Assembly (NCBI GenBank): GCA_009781235.1
Contig: WQYM01000003.1
Location: 1-36,864 of the forward strand
Reading direction: 5' to 3'
DNA: 36,864 nucleotides
Origin: Bacillota bacterium
Lineage (GTDB): Bacteria; Bacillota; Clostridia; Christensenellales; Pumilibacteraceae
The notes under the pieces were generated by a model. The model was not told the origin of the DNA. It ran no database searches and saw only the letters and a list, made by a program, of their open reading frames with translations. Below are positions 1 through 8,493 of the stretch, in pieces. Position 1 is the stretch's first letter. Each line of letters begins with the position of its first letter. Both the position numbers and the translations under genes were made by a program.

Positions 1-130
1 AACAACAATTCAAAAGAGGTAGACTGGCAATTCACTACGAAAGACGCAAGAGTTAAGCTAAAGAGACTTTATCCCATTGTCATTGTCAATTAGTCAAGCA
101 AAAGATTTAACGTATCACTAGCCGCGTTTT

Positions 131-276
131 TAGTGAATAGTGAATAGCGAATAGTGAATAGTTTCGGATAAGTGCGAGCGTGTTTATGGGCAAATTTCTT
201 TTATGCCTTGGGAATAAAAGAACATTTCTATGATACTCCATCACACCTATCCCTAACTATTCGCTATTCGCTATTA
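131..276. repeat. Inverted-repeat element E1 with heptamer arms (GAATAGT/GAATAGC) and conserved core
   Basis: Left arm tagtgaatagtgaatagcgaatagtgaatag, core tttcggataagt...ggaataaaagaac...acctatccctaa, right arm ctattcgctattcgctatta complementary to the left arm. Confidence 0.8.
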
Positions 277-348
277 CTTTTGAACTGATAAAGTCTTGAA
301 TTACAATACGCTCTAACCGCTAACTCCCAATCCTCGGCTTCCGAACGC

Positions 349-377
349 TGGACATTCCCTGCACTCTATGCTACAAT
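349..377 (+). promoter_or_regulatory. Putative sigma-A-type promoter for the ECF sigma gene
   Basis: TGGACA (349-354), 17-nt spacer, TGC-TACAAT (-10 at 372-377). Confidence 0.5.
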
Positions 378-398
378 ACCCAATGTAGGAATAACTCT

Positions 399-926
399 TT
401 GGAAGCGTTCATCTTTAACGACCTATTAGAGCGGGTTGCCAAATCCGATCAAGCCGCGTTCACCACGATTTACAATGCGTATTGTAAAAGGGTTAAGTGG
501 GTTGCTTTTTCCGTGGTAGGGGATTTAAATTATGCCGAGGACGTTGTTAGCGAGGTGTTTTTAAAGCTGTGGGACGGACAGAATAAATACGTAAAAAATC
601 CGAACGCATGGATTTATGAAATTACCCGCAACGCCGCGCTTGACCTTTACCGTAAGCACATAAAAAAAGGGAAAAACGCCGTGTCGCTGGAAGCGCTTTG
701 TGAAAGCGGCGCAACGCCTGCTGCGGAGGATTCGTTCTCTTTAACGGAATTTCAATCCATGATAGCCTCGTTTGATAAAACCGACCAAGAAATCCTTACC
801 AAAAAGCTGGCGTTTTCCTACACCTTTCCGGAAATTGCGGCGGAAGTCAGGCTCTCCGTCGGCGCGGTATTCAAGCGCTACCAAAAGTGCTTGGAAAAAT
901 TAAAAAATATTTTTGAATCTCGGTGA
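399..926 (+). CDS. ECF-type RNA polymerase sigma factor (sigma-70 family), TTG start
   Basis: Region 2 (AEDVVSEVFLKLW, NPNAWIYEITRNAALDLYRK) and region 4 (LTKKLAFSYTFPEIAAEVRLSVGAVFKRYQKCLEKLK) patterns; AGGA upstream of TTG. Confidence 0.88.
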   Translation: MEAFIFNDLLERVAKSDQAAFTTIYNAYCKRVKWVAFSVVGDLNYAEDVVSEVFLKLWDGQNKYVKNPNAWIYEITRNAALDLYRKHIKKGKNAVSLEALCESGATPAAEDSFSLTEFQSMIASFDKTDQEILTKKLAFSYTFPEIAAEVRLSVGAVFKRYQKCLEKLKNIFESR

Positions 927-1975
927 AAATTTTCAACGCTTTTTACGTCTATAGGGGTGTAGGGACAAAAACTATGATAAATCAAGACGAACTTAACCAA
1001 ATCGAGCAAAGGGCGCAAAGCTTAATCGACGGGATTGAATGCACTCCCGCCGACAAAAAATTCGAGGAATTGCGCTTTAAGGTTTCTGCGCGCGCAGAAA
1101 ATGCGGATGCCGTTTCGCGCGCCATAAAGCCGGCCGTCTCACAAGCGCGCCGGAGCCGTTTTATCGCGGCGTTCTCGGTGGGCGGGTTTATGGCGGCCGC
1201 CGCGTCCGTATTCCTTATTATATTATTTGCGGTTATTTTGCCGGGTATGGTTAATCCGGACGGCGACAGGTTTCCTCCGAGCGGAAACGAAAAAGCGTAT
1301 TACACCGACGCGGATTTAACTCCTTCGGAGGTCGAAATTTCCACGGTGCGGCAATCCTATAGCGTGTTGGTGATTCCCGGAATCGACGCGGCGCGGATGC
1401 AGGAATTAGAGCAAGCGTACAATGCCAGGGCGGACCAATCGCAAGACTTGTGCGATTCTATGCCCGCAACATCTTTGCCCGGCATGGCGCCGGCTCCCGA
1501 TTATGACGCGGCGAATCCCGGCGAGAGCAGCAATGCGGTGCCCCCGCCCGGAGATGGAACCGCTTCGTCCGGTGAGAGCGCGGAAACGTCTCCCGAGGTT
1601 AAGCCTCCGGACATTGAGCCGCTTGAAAAATTCTTTTTCTTGCGCGAGTCCGCCATGTTTTGCCCGGCGGAACGTGCAGGGCAGCCCGTTTATGTAAAGC
1701 TTGTGTACGGCATTGTCGGAAGCGATACCGAGGTGCTTGAAATCCGCATCGTTTTTGCGGACAACTACACGTTTGACGGCCAAAAAAATTACGACGGTTT
1801 AGACGGAGAACATATGGATGCCGCCGACCGGTTTGTTTGCGCGTACCGTCTTGATGCCGACGGCGACGGCGCTAATGTGCTCTACGCCCGCTTTAGTTAC
1901 GGCGGCGCCGTGTACTATATTTCCTATACCGCCGCTTCGCCCGACCTTGCGGCAGTGCTGGCTTTGATGGAATAG
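923..1975 (+). CDS. Putative anti-sigma factor / single-pass membrane protein
   Basis: Overlaps the sigma gene stop (GTGA); cytosolic N-terminus, one TM (FIAAFSVGGFMAAAASVFLIILFAVILPG), Pro/Ser/Gly-rich linker and extracellular domain. True start could be the ATG at 974. Confidence 0.65.
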   Translation: MKIFNAFYVYRGVGTKTMINQDELNQIEQRAQSLIDGIECTPADKKFEELRFKVSARAENADAVSRAIKPAVSQARRSRFIAAFSVGGFMAAAASVFLIILFAVILPGMVNPDGDRFPPSGNEKAYYTDADLTPSEVEISTVRQSYSVLVIPGIDAARMQELEQAYNARADQSQDLCDSMPATSLPGMAPAPDYDAANPGESSNAVPPPGDGTASSGESAETSPEVKPPDIEPLEKFFFLRESAMFCPAERAGQPVYVKLVYGIVGSDTEVLEIRIVFADNYTFDGQKNYDGLDGEHMDAADRFVCAYRLDADGDGANVLYARFSYGGAVYYISYTAASPDLAAVLALME

Positions 1976-2011
1976 AAAAAACTTCATTTTTTTGCAGGAG
2001 GTAAACCCGAC

Positions 2012-2227
2012 ATGAAAACATTTTATTTGACTCCGGTAAACATGGCGATGCTGAACAAAAACGCGTCCGTCAGGCTTTACCGCAACGCGAACGAATACTT
2101 GATACGTCAAGACGAGAGTGAGCGGGCGTATTTCCACCGCTTAAAAAAGACGGGCGTTACCGGCTCGCGCCGGTGTGTGATTAAATTACGGAAGGTTGTC
2201 GGGGGGACGGTGGTATCGACAACCTGA
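2012..2227 (+). CDS. Small hypothetical protein, 71 aa, C-terminus encoded by a repeat arm
   Basis: Strong SD (gcaggagg) before ATG; last codons VVGGTVVSTT come from the inverted repeat at 2194-2224. Confidence 0.5.
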   Translation: MKTFYLTPVNMAMLNKNASVRLYRNANEYLIRQDESERAYFHRLKKTGVTGSRRCVIKLRKVVGGTVVSTT

Positions 2228-2304
2228 AAAACGTGGCAACATGAGTCAATTTTCAGCCGATTGATTCTTTCTTGGTTGTCGATACCACCGTCCCCCTGAC
2301 AACC
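2194..2304. repeat. Inverted repeat, 31-nt arms (GGTTGTCGGGGGGACGGTGGTATCGACAACC), 49-nt spacer
   Basis: 2194-2224 versus reverse complement of 2274-2304: 30/31 identical by eye. Confidence 0.9.
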
Positions 2305-2426
2305 GAGATTTTTGACGAATCTTATTCGCCGACGAAATGAGGGTCGCGGGCAAGCGCAGCTTGCCCATGACCGAATGAGGAGGTGAGCAAAGGGTTTAAC
2401 ACCCTTTATTACGAGGAAAAAGCTTT

Positions 2427-4106
2427 ATGAAAAAAATTGTTTTGTTACTATGTGCGGTTATCGCGGCCGCATCCATGTTTTCGGGCTGCGTGCTCGGCTT
2501 TTCGCCGGACGGAGACGGCGGCGGAAAGACCAAAAACCCGTCCGGGCAAACAACCGACGGCGGCAATAATCCCTCCGGACAAACGGAAGGAGAAAGCCTT
2601 TCGGCCGTTGAGTCTTTCCTTGCACCGCTAAGTTGGTACGACGAGGCGGCCATCCGCGCGGAGATTAAGCCCGAATATATCGATTCGGTGCTTGTCGCCA
2701 TTAATGCTTCTACCGTAGCATGCGGTGCGGGCGCGTCGGATTGGCGAAGCTATGACGTATTTAAGCCGTTTGAGTTTAAGGCGGTTCTCGTTACGCAAAG
2801 GACGAAAGAGAGCCTGCAGCTTCTTGTTATGCTGCATAACGACACGGCTGAATACCGACAAAGCGCGATTGAAAAGCTTCTTTCCGACGAGCGGGTGCTA
2901 AGCGCGGGGCCTTTTTCCGGCACGCCGTTTGAGACCCGTAGCACGCTGGCATTTTCGCCGCAAAGGCATGAGCTTCAGAACGGGGAAGGGAGTCGGACAA
3001 CGCTGGAGCTCACGGGCGATTTCTTCTATTACCTGCCGCCGTTCGATACCGAAACGGTTTATGTGACGCTAAAAAATTATGACGCCGGCAAAATATATTC
3101 GCCCGCCGATTTTCCCTCTCTTAAAATCGAACAGGTCAAGCACGCGGGGAATTCGTTCTCGCTGACGCTGGCAAAAGGCGGTTATAATTCGCCCGCTATG
3201 GCGCTTGCCAATCCCGGATATTTTAATGTGATTAAAGCGGTTCACGCGCTTGCGCTTGACCCGCAAATTGAATATGTTACGCCGATATATGTAGATTACG
3301 ACCGCGCTCCGCCCGTATGGAAAATTTCCGACCCCGAGATTGCGGAATTTGAGTTGAAGGCTATTCTTACGGAGGCGGAGCGGGAAACGGTCAGCGGCGC
3401 GGGCTGGGACGGCTATGCCCCGGCGTACTATCTGGCGGGCAACGGGTACTCGCAGGCCACGATTCTAGGCAAAAAGCCCGGCAAGGTTACCGTGTCATAC
3501 ATTCCTTGGCGGGGGAGCGCGGAATTTGAAGCGGAGTGGGCGATTACGTGCACGATAGATGTGACGGGCGGCGACTTATATGACGAGCTGCCGTTCGATA
3601 CGAATTTTACTCCCTATTCCATGTATTTATCCTGTAACCCGGGCTATGCCAAAACCCCGGAACAATGGCTGGTAGATTTAGCGGATGGCTCCGTCGCAAG
3701 CGTCACGGAGGGCGCGATGACGTATGTAATAGGCTCTTACGTTTACGCCTACATGGCCGTTTTTAGCGGTGCGTCCTTTACCGTGTGGTCGGGTATTTGG
3801 AACGACTATATGCCGGGCGGGGGCTGGCCCGTCACGGCGGACGGGCAGCGCGCCTCGATTTTCCCGATTAAGCTGTGCGGCGTCCCCGAAAATTTGACCG
3901 ACATTGCGGTGTCGGCGGTGGTAATTACGGGAGCCGGAACCGCCCAAGTCCCGTTTAGTCAAAGCTACCGCTCGGCGGCGGAAATTGACTTCCGCCCCGC
4001 CGTGCCTTTCCGCTTTGACGGCGACTATGCGATGTATGTATTGGTAAAGGCAGGCTCGCAACTCCAAATCTTCCGCTTCACCGGCACGGTTTTTTCAACG
4101 TACTAA
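2427..4106 (+). CDS. Putative secreted lipoprotein, 559 aa, unknown function
   Basis: Lipobox-type signal MKKIVLLLCAVIAAASMFSGC, Gly/Asp/Pro linker after the Cys, SD upstream (cgaggaaaaagctttATG). Confidence 0.8.
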   Translation: MKKIVLLLCAVIAAASMFSGCVLGFSPDGDGGGKTKNPSGQTTDGGNNPSGQTEGESLSAVESFLAPLSWYDEAAIRAEIKPEYIDSVLVAINASTVACGAGASDWRSYDVFKPFEFKAVLVTQRTKESLQLLVMLHNDTAEYRQSAIEKLLSDERVLSAGPFSGTPFETRSTLAFSPQRHELQNGEGSRTTLELTGDFFYYLPPFDTETVYVTLKNYDAGKIYSPADFPSLKIEQVKHAGNSFSLTLAKGGYNSPAMALANPGYFNVIKAVHALALDPQIEYVTPIYVDYDRAPPVWKISDPEIAEFELKAILTEAERETVSGAGWDGYAPAYYLAGNGYSQATILGKKPGKVTVSYIPWRGSAEFEAEWAITCTIDVTGGDLYDELPFDTNFTPYSMYLSCNPGYAKTPEQWLVDLADGSVASVTEGAMTYVIGSYVYAYMAVFSGASFTVWSGIWNDYMPGGGWPVTADGQRASIFPIKLCGVPENLTDIAVSAVVITGAGTAQVPFSQSYRSAAEIDFRPAVPFRFDGDYAMYVLVKAGSQLQIFRFTGTVFSTY

Positions 4107-4123
4107 CACGAATGGCAAATGAG

Positions 4124-4182
4124 TGACAAATGGGGACGGGTCTATTTGACAATTTGTCAAATAGACCCGTCCCCATTTGTCA
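4124..4182. repeat. Perfect 28-bp palindrome (REP-like), loop ATT
   Basis: TGACAAATGGGGACGGGTCTATTTGACA / ATT / TGTCAAATAGACCCGTCCCCATTTGTCA. Confidence 0.9.
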
Positions 4183-4188
4183 GGTTTA

Positions 4189-4581
4189 TTACTTAATCTT
4201 CATTGCGGTGGCTTTGTACTTTTGCTTGGCTTCGGAGAGTTTCGGGGCCGGGGCGGGGTCGGTGGGGTAGAGGTTGCGCTGCGACATGTATAAAAACGAG
4301 TCGAATTGGTCGGCGGCAAGCTCGGTCAGGTGCGTGTTGCACAGGTGCCGGATTTTCTCGTTAGAGCCCTCGCACAGCGCGGTTCCGTACATTTTGATGA
4401 TGCCCTTTTGCGTCGATAAAACGTCCGAAACGATTGCCACGTCGTCTAAAGCGACATGGTCTTTGGCGAATTCGCTCTTTTTAGACGCGGGAACGGTTTT
4501 TGCAGGCGGTACGGGTTTTGCGGGCGGCTGCGCCTGCATGTTTTGGCGCACCCCCGGTCTTGATGTGTTCATAGTCGGCAT
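4189..4581 (-). CDS. Spore coat protein, CotF-like family
   Basis: DVAIVSDVLSTQKGIIKMYGTALCEGSNEKIRHLCNTHLTELAADQFDSFLYMSQRNLYP resembles CotF-like coat proteins; SD upstream. Confidence 0.75.
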   Translation of the reverse strand: MPTMNTSRPGVRQNMQAQPPAKPVPPAKTVPASKKSEFAKDHVALDDVAIVSDVLSTQKGIIKMYGTALCEGSNEKIRHLCNTHLTELAADQFDSFLYMSQRNLYPTDPAPAPKLSEAKQKYKATAMKIK

Positions 4582-4604
4582 AATGATGCCCTCCTTTTTT
4601 TGTT

Positions 4605-4737
4605 AACGAATAATGAATAACGAATAATGAATAACGGCGGATGGATTTGGGTAAGTAGTTTGCAATGATTCCGCTCGGAACAAAAGAAATTACTTTTGAA
4701 TATTTTATCACTTATCCCTCGTTATTCGTTATTCGTT
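4605..4737. repeat. Inverted-repeat element E2 with heptamer arms (GAATAAC/GAATAAT)
   Basis: aacgaataatgaataacgaataatgaataac | ggcggatgg...cggaacaaaagaaatta...cacttatccctc | gttattcgttattcgtt. Confidence 0.85.
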
Positions 4738-4740
4738 GGT

Positions 4741-4763
4741 AAAAAGCCGCCTTGCGGCTTTTT
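4741..4763. terminator. Intrinsic bidirectional terminator-like hairpin
   Basis: AAAAAGCCGC-CTT-GCGGCTTTTT just downstream of the minus-strand CotF-like gene stop. Confidence 0.7.
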
Positions 4764-4959
4764 ACTGGGCACTGTTTAGATACCCAAGCAGCTTTTCGAA
4801 CCGGATGCGATGGTTGTTGGCATAGCACCCGAGCTTCTCTTTCAGCACGGGGTCGCTCACCATCGTGGCGTAGTTTACGCACTTTTTATAAGCAAGGCTT
4901 TCGCTCTCCATGAGCTCTGAAAGCTCCGTTAAGTCCTTGCTTGTGATTCTTTGCGGCAT
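4762..4959 (-). CDS. Small CotF-like/spore-coat-associated protein
   Basis: MPQRITSKDLTELSELMESESLAYKKCVNYATMVSDPVLKEKLGCYANNHRIRFEKLLGYLNSAQ; adjacent to the CotF-like gene; SD present (aggaggaatcaac). Confidence 0.65.
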   Translation of the reverse strand: MPQRITSKDLTELSELMESESLAYKKCVNYATMVSDPVLKEKLGCYANNHRIRFEKLLGYLNSAQ

Positions 4960-5163
4960 TGTTGATTCCTCCTAAAAATTTAAAAGATTTCTCCGGCGGT
5001 CAAGCACATCCATTCGCGTCCGTGTTTTAAGAACTGCAGCCGTGTTTTGGGAATTACCGCATAGGACTTAAAGTCCGCTTACCCAAAGTGCCGGCGCTAA
5101 TTCTGAGAAAACCCCGCGACCATTATTGCTGTTTTCCGCCGGAGTAATCGTATTATGAACGAT

Positions 5164-5191
5164 TGATTTTTTTTTAAACATGTGCTACAAT
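5164..5191 (+). promoter_or_regulatory. Putative promoter of recX (leaderless arrangement)
   Basis: TTGATT (5164-5169), 16-nt spacer, TGC-TACAAT (5186-5191); ATG at 5199. Confidence 0.55.
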
Positions 5192-5198
5192 TATTTTT

Positions 5199-5804
5199 AT
5201 GGCGCTCATTTCCTCTATTTTGCCGCAAAAAAGAAACCCCGATCGTGTAAACCTTTATTTGGACGGTGAGTTTTTTTGCGGGCTCGACGCGTTCACCGCC
5301 GGAAAATTCCGTTTGAAAGAGGGCGTGATGTGCGGAGCGGAGGAATTAGCGCAAATCGTATTCGAGGACGAGTGCGCGTCGGCGTTTGAAAAAGCGATGC
5401 GGCAGGTGAATGTGCGAATGCGCTCCGAGCATGAAATCCGCGCCTATTTAAAGGATAAGCAATACGCCGGGTACGTCATTGACGCGGCAATCGAAAAGCT
5501 GATAAACTACCGCTATATTGACGACGCGGAATTTTGCCGGCTTTACGCGGACGTGCACCGAAAGCGGTGGGGGAGCGTAAAAATCAAATACGCGCTCAAA
5601 AATTTGGGCATCGAATCCGAAACGATTGACGAAATTTTGTCGGACATGCCCGACCAAGTCGAAGAAGCGTTTCTGTTGGCGGAAAAATATTGTCGGGGCA
5701 AGGAATTCGATTCCCGCAAGGTATATGCGCATCTCATGCAAAAGGGATTTGATTCGGATACGATAAAGAGCGCGATAGAAAGGCTGAAAGATGAAAACGA
5801 ATAA
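5199..5804 (+). CDS. recX: Regulatory protein RecX
   Basis: RSEHEIRAYLKDKQY...AIEKLINYRYIDDAEFCRLYAD...GSVKIKYALKNLGI is the RecX helical-repeat pattern; ruvAB follows. Confidence 0.88.
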   Translation: MALISSILPQKRNPDRVNLYLDGEFFCGLDAFTAGKFRLKEGVMCGAEELAQIVFEDECASAFEKAMRQVNVRMRSEHEIRAYLKDKQYAGYVIDAAIEKLINYRYIDDAEFCRLYADVHRKRWGSVKIKYALKNLGIESETIDEILSDMPDQVEEAFLLAEKYCRGKEFDSRKVYAHLMQKGFDSDTIKSAIERLKDENE

Positions 5805-6084
5805 CGAGCAATGAAATGATTAAGTGCTACCCATAGGGGTTGATGCCCTCATCGACCCGTCAGGACAAAGTGCGGTTAATAAGACGCGGGTCGATGAGGG
5901 CATCGGCCCCTACGAATATTTAGGCCGCGTGTAATTAAATCGTTACGAAAAATGAAACGTCGGATAGGATTGGACTTAGAGCATACTTAGAAAGCACTTG
6001 GAACAAAAGAAAGAATATTTTGAACTTCCCAACACTTATCCATCGCTATTCGCTATTCGTTATTCGCTATTCGTTATTCGTTAT
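5796..6084. repeat. Element E3: heptamer-arm inverted repeat, nested with a GTAGGGG-type inverted repeat
   Basis: Left aacgaataacgagca; core gtcggataggattgg...ggaacaaaagaaagaatattttgaac...acacttatccatc; right gctattcgctattcgttattcgctattcgttattcg. Confidence 0.75.
5834..5912. repeat. GTAGGGG-type inverted repeat nested in E3
   Basis: TAGGGGTTGATGCCCTCATCGACCCG ... CGGGTCGATGAGGGCATCGGCCCCTA. Confidence 0.85.
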
Positions 6085-6105
6085 AACAAGGAGTACATAT
6101 AGAGT

Positions 6106-6702
6106 ATGTTCAGTTACCTAAAAGGCATCATCACCGAGCTTTGCGAATCCACCGTAACCTTAGAGGCCGGCGGAATCGGTTACGAGCTATCGGCATCCAC
6201 GCAAACGCTGGCCTCTTACCGTATCGGCGACGAGGTCAAACTCTACACCTATATGGCTGTGCGTGAGGACGGCGTAAACCTTTTCGGCTTTGGCGCCAAA
6301 ACGGAAAAAGCCATGTTTTTGCGCCTTACCGACATTTCCGGCGTCGGCCCGAAGGTGGCGATGGCGGTGCTTTCGGGATTGAGTGTAAAGAGCCTCTCCG
6401 AAGCCGTTGCCCTCGGTGACACCGCTACTTTGTCACGCATAAGGGGCATCGGCAAAAAAACCGCCGAGCGCATCGTGCTGGAGCTGCGTGATAAAATTGC
6501 GGAGGAATTCGGCGGCGCGATTGCCGTAGGGGGCGACCCATTGGGCGCCCCGCCGCGTGTCGGCACGGCGGCCTCCGAAGCGATTCTCGCCCTCATCTCC
6601 CTCGGATTCTCTAAAGCGGAAGCATCCGCATCCGTTGCCAGGGTGGCGGGAGCCGAGGGGATGGGCGTGGAACAGATTATCTTGCTGGCGCTGAAAAATT
6701 AG
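6106..6702 (+). CDS. ruvA: Holliday junction branch migration protein RuvA
   Basis: MFSYLKGIITE..., LTDISGVGPKVAMAVLSGL, IRGIGKKTAERIVLELRDK; followed by ruvB. Confidence 0.95.
   Translation: MFSYLKGIITELCESTVTLEAGGIGYELSASTQTLASYRIGDEVKLYTYMAVREDGVNLFGFGAKTEKAMFLRLTDISGVGPKVAMAVLSGLSVKSLSEAVALGDTATLSRIRGIGKKTAERIVLELRDKIAEEFGGAIAVGGDPLGAPPRVGTAASEAILALISLGFSKAEASASVARVAGAEGMGVEQIILLALKN
6524..6552 (+). repeat. 29-nt intergenic-type repeat embedded in frame in ruvA
   Basis: CCGTAGGGGGCGACCCATTGGGCGCCCCG; 27/29 identical to the left end of the queA insert. Confidence 0.85.
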
Positions 6703-6817
6703 TGATAAGTGATGAGTGATAAGTGATAAGTTTCGGATATTCTTTTGTCTGAAGTCATTGTTCGTCCACAGACAAAATAAATCAATAACTTATCACTCAT
6801 CACTCATCACTTATCAC
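6702..6817. repeat. Element E4: heptamer arms (GTGATAA/GTGATGA)
   Basis: Left 6702-6729 four heptamers; right 6790-6817 reverse complement, 27/28 match; core begins tttcggatat. Confidence 0.9.
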
Positions 6818-6833
6818 TTCTCAAAGGAGTTCT

Positions 6834-7877
6834 ATGGACGAAGAACGCATCATCGATACAAGACAAGCCCTCTCCGACCGCGATTCGGAAGGGTCTTTGC
6901 GCCCAAAAACGCTTAGCGAGTACGTGGGACAAGAGCACATTAAGTCAAACCTTAATGTCTACCTGTCTGCGGCCAAAATGCGCGGCGAGGCGCTTGACCA
7001 CGTGCTGCTGTACGGCCCGCCGGGGCTTGGCAAAACTACGCTCTCATACATCATCGCAAACGAACTCGGCGTGTCGGTCAAGTTCACTAGTGGCCCCGCG
7101 ATTGAACGCGCCGCGGATTTGGTGGCGATTCTGACCAACCTCTCGGAAAACGACGTGCTGTTTATCGACGAAATCCATCGCTTAAACCGCACGGTAGAGG
7201 AAATTTTATATCCCGCGCTCGAAGATTACCACGTGGATATCGTCATCGGCAAGGGCCCTAGCGCGCGTAGTATGCGTCTCACACTGCCTCCCTTTACCTT
7301 AATCGGGGCGACGACGCGGGCGGGGATGCTCACGGGGCCGCTGCGCGACCGCTTCGGCATCATCCAGCGCTTAGAACTTTACTCGCCCGAAGAGCTTGCG
7401 ATTATCGTAAAACGCAGCGCAAAAATCCTCAATATTAAAATCGACCCCTCCGCAGCCGCTCTAGTTGCCGCAAGGAGCCGCGGAACGCCCCGCATAGCCA
7501 ATCGGCTGCTGAAGCGTGTGCGCGATTTTGCGATTGTCGAGCGGCGCGAGACGATTGACGTTAAGCTTGCCGACTACGCCCTCGGGCTGATGGAAGTAGA
7601 TGCCTTAGGCCTTGACGCCATCGACCGAAAAATCCTTTTAACGATTGTCGAGAAATACAACGGCGGCCCCGTGGGCGTCGAAACGCTGGCGTCATCCGCC
7701 AACGAAGACAGCGTAACGATTGAGGACGCCATAGAGCCGTTCCTCCTGCAACTCGGCTTTTTGGCTCGTTCCCCGCGCGGCCGCGTCGCTACCTTGGCCG
7801 CGTATAAGCATTTGGGGATTAAGCCCTGCACGGGTTCGGCGGCGTACCAAATATCGATGGACGACGTTAACGAATAA
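6834..7877 (+). CDS. ruvB: Holliday junction branch migration ATPase RuvB
   Basis: Walker [10 protein letters not shown], Walker [31 protein letters not shown]. Confidence 0.97.
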   Translation: MDEERIIDTRQALSDRDSEGSLRPKTLSEYVGQEHIKSNLNVYLSAAKMRGEALDHVLLYGPPGLGKTTLSYIIANELGVSVKFTSGPAIERAADLVAILTNLSENDVLFIDEIHRLNRTVEEILYPALEDYHVDIVIGKGPSARSMRLTLPPFTLIGATTRAGMLTGPLRDRFGIIQRLELYSPEELAIIVKRSAKILNIKIDPSAAALVAARSRGTPRIANRLLKRVRDFAIVERRETIDVKLADYALGLMEVDALGLDAIDRKILLTIVEKYNGGPVGVETLASSANEDSVTIEDAIEPFLLQLGFLARSPRGRVATLAAYKHLGIKPCTGSAAYQISMDDVNE

Positions 7878-7943
7878 CGAAAAACGAAAAACGTCGGACG
7901 GAGCTGGTAAACCGCAAAGCATAGATATCTCACAAACCCAATC

Positions 7944-7970
7944 GTAGGGGTCGATGCCCTCATCGACCCG
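7944..7970. repeat. Solo half of the GTAGGGG-type element
   Basis: GTAGGGGTCGATGCCCTCATCGACCCG; near-identical to 5834-5859. Confidence 0.8.
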
Positions 7971-7986
7971 CGCCGTATGAAAAACT

Positions 7987-8493
7987 ATGAAAAAAGAAAT
8001 CATAAAACTTCATAGCGTCGGAATGAAAATCCTCATGTGGATTATGTGCGTATTTTGTATCGGCGTTTCCGTTTTAGTGGTGGTGTCAAAAAACCCGAAT
8101 CCGGAAATGATTTTTAACGAAGCGTTGGAATTTGGCATCTTATTTGCCGTTCCTATTATTGCGGCGCTCGCGTGCTTATATTTTGCGGTGTTTTGTGGGA
8201 AGATTGTGGTTGATTTTGATAAAAAAGAATTTTCTTTTTATAAATTTATCGGCTTTGAAGAAAAGATACCCTTTCGCATCGTAACAAAAATTATTCTTGA
8301 CAGTTGGAATTACCGCGGGGAAGCGCAGCCGGTTTTATATTTTTGCACAGAAGCAAAGGAAATAAAGTGTGCCGGGTACAGGACGTTGCTTGCCCATGTA
8401 GTCGATCTGGAACAAAAAAGTAAGCTCATTGTAAAAAGGCTGTATGAAATTATTGCAATGTGCAGCGAAAACGCGAATCAAACGAATACATAA
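7987..8493 (+). CDS. Hypothetical membrane protein (two predicted TM segments)
   Basis: IMCVFCIGVSVLVVV and GILFAVPIIAALACLYFAVFC; its TAA overlaps the queA ATG (TAATG at 8491-8495). Confidence 0.6.
   Translation: MKKEIIKLHSVGMKILMWIMCVFCIGVSVLVVVSKNPNPEMIFNEALEFGILFAVPIIAALACLYFAVFCGKIVVDFDKKEFSFYKFIGFEEKIPFRIVTKIILDSWNYRGEAQPVLYFCTEAKEIKCAGYRTLLAHVVDLEQKSKLIVKRLYEIIAMCSENANQTNT

Noticed and set aside
131-276. CRISPR array interpretation of the short tandem repeats
   Set aside because: 7-nt units with no spacers, arranged as inverted arms; no cas genes in the window.
2348-2366. GGGCAAGC-GCA-GCTTGCCC hairpin as terminator
   Set aside because: Good stem but no U-tract; could be another small repeat, insufficient evidence for function.
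6716-6916. 66-aa ORF overlapping the start of ruvB
   Set aside because: Reads through heptamer element E4 and an alternate frame of ruvB; no support.
8460-8492. Upstream GTG start of queA (MQRKRESNEYI...)
   Set aside because: The conserved QueA N-terminus begins at MQTKDFFYELPERLIAQTP; the ATG at 8493 overlaps the upstream TAA, a usual coupling arrangement.
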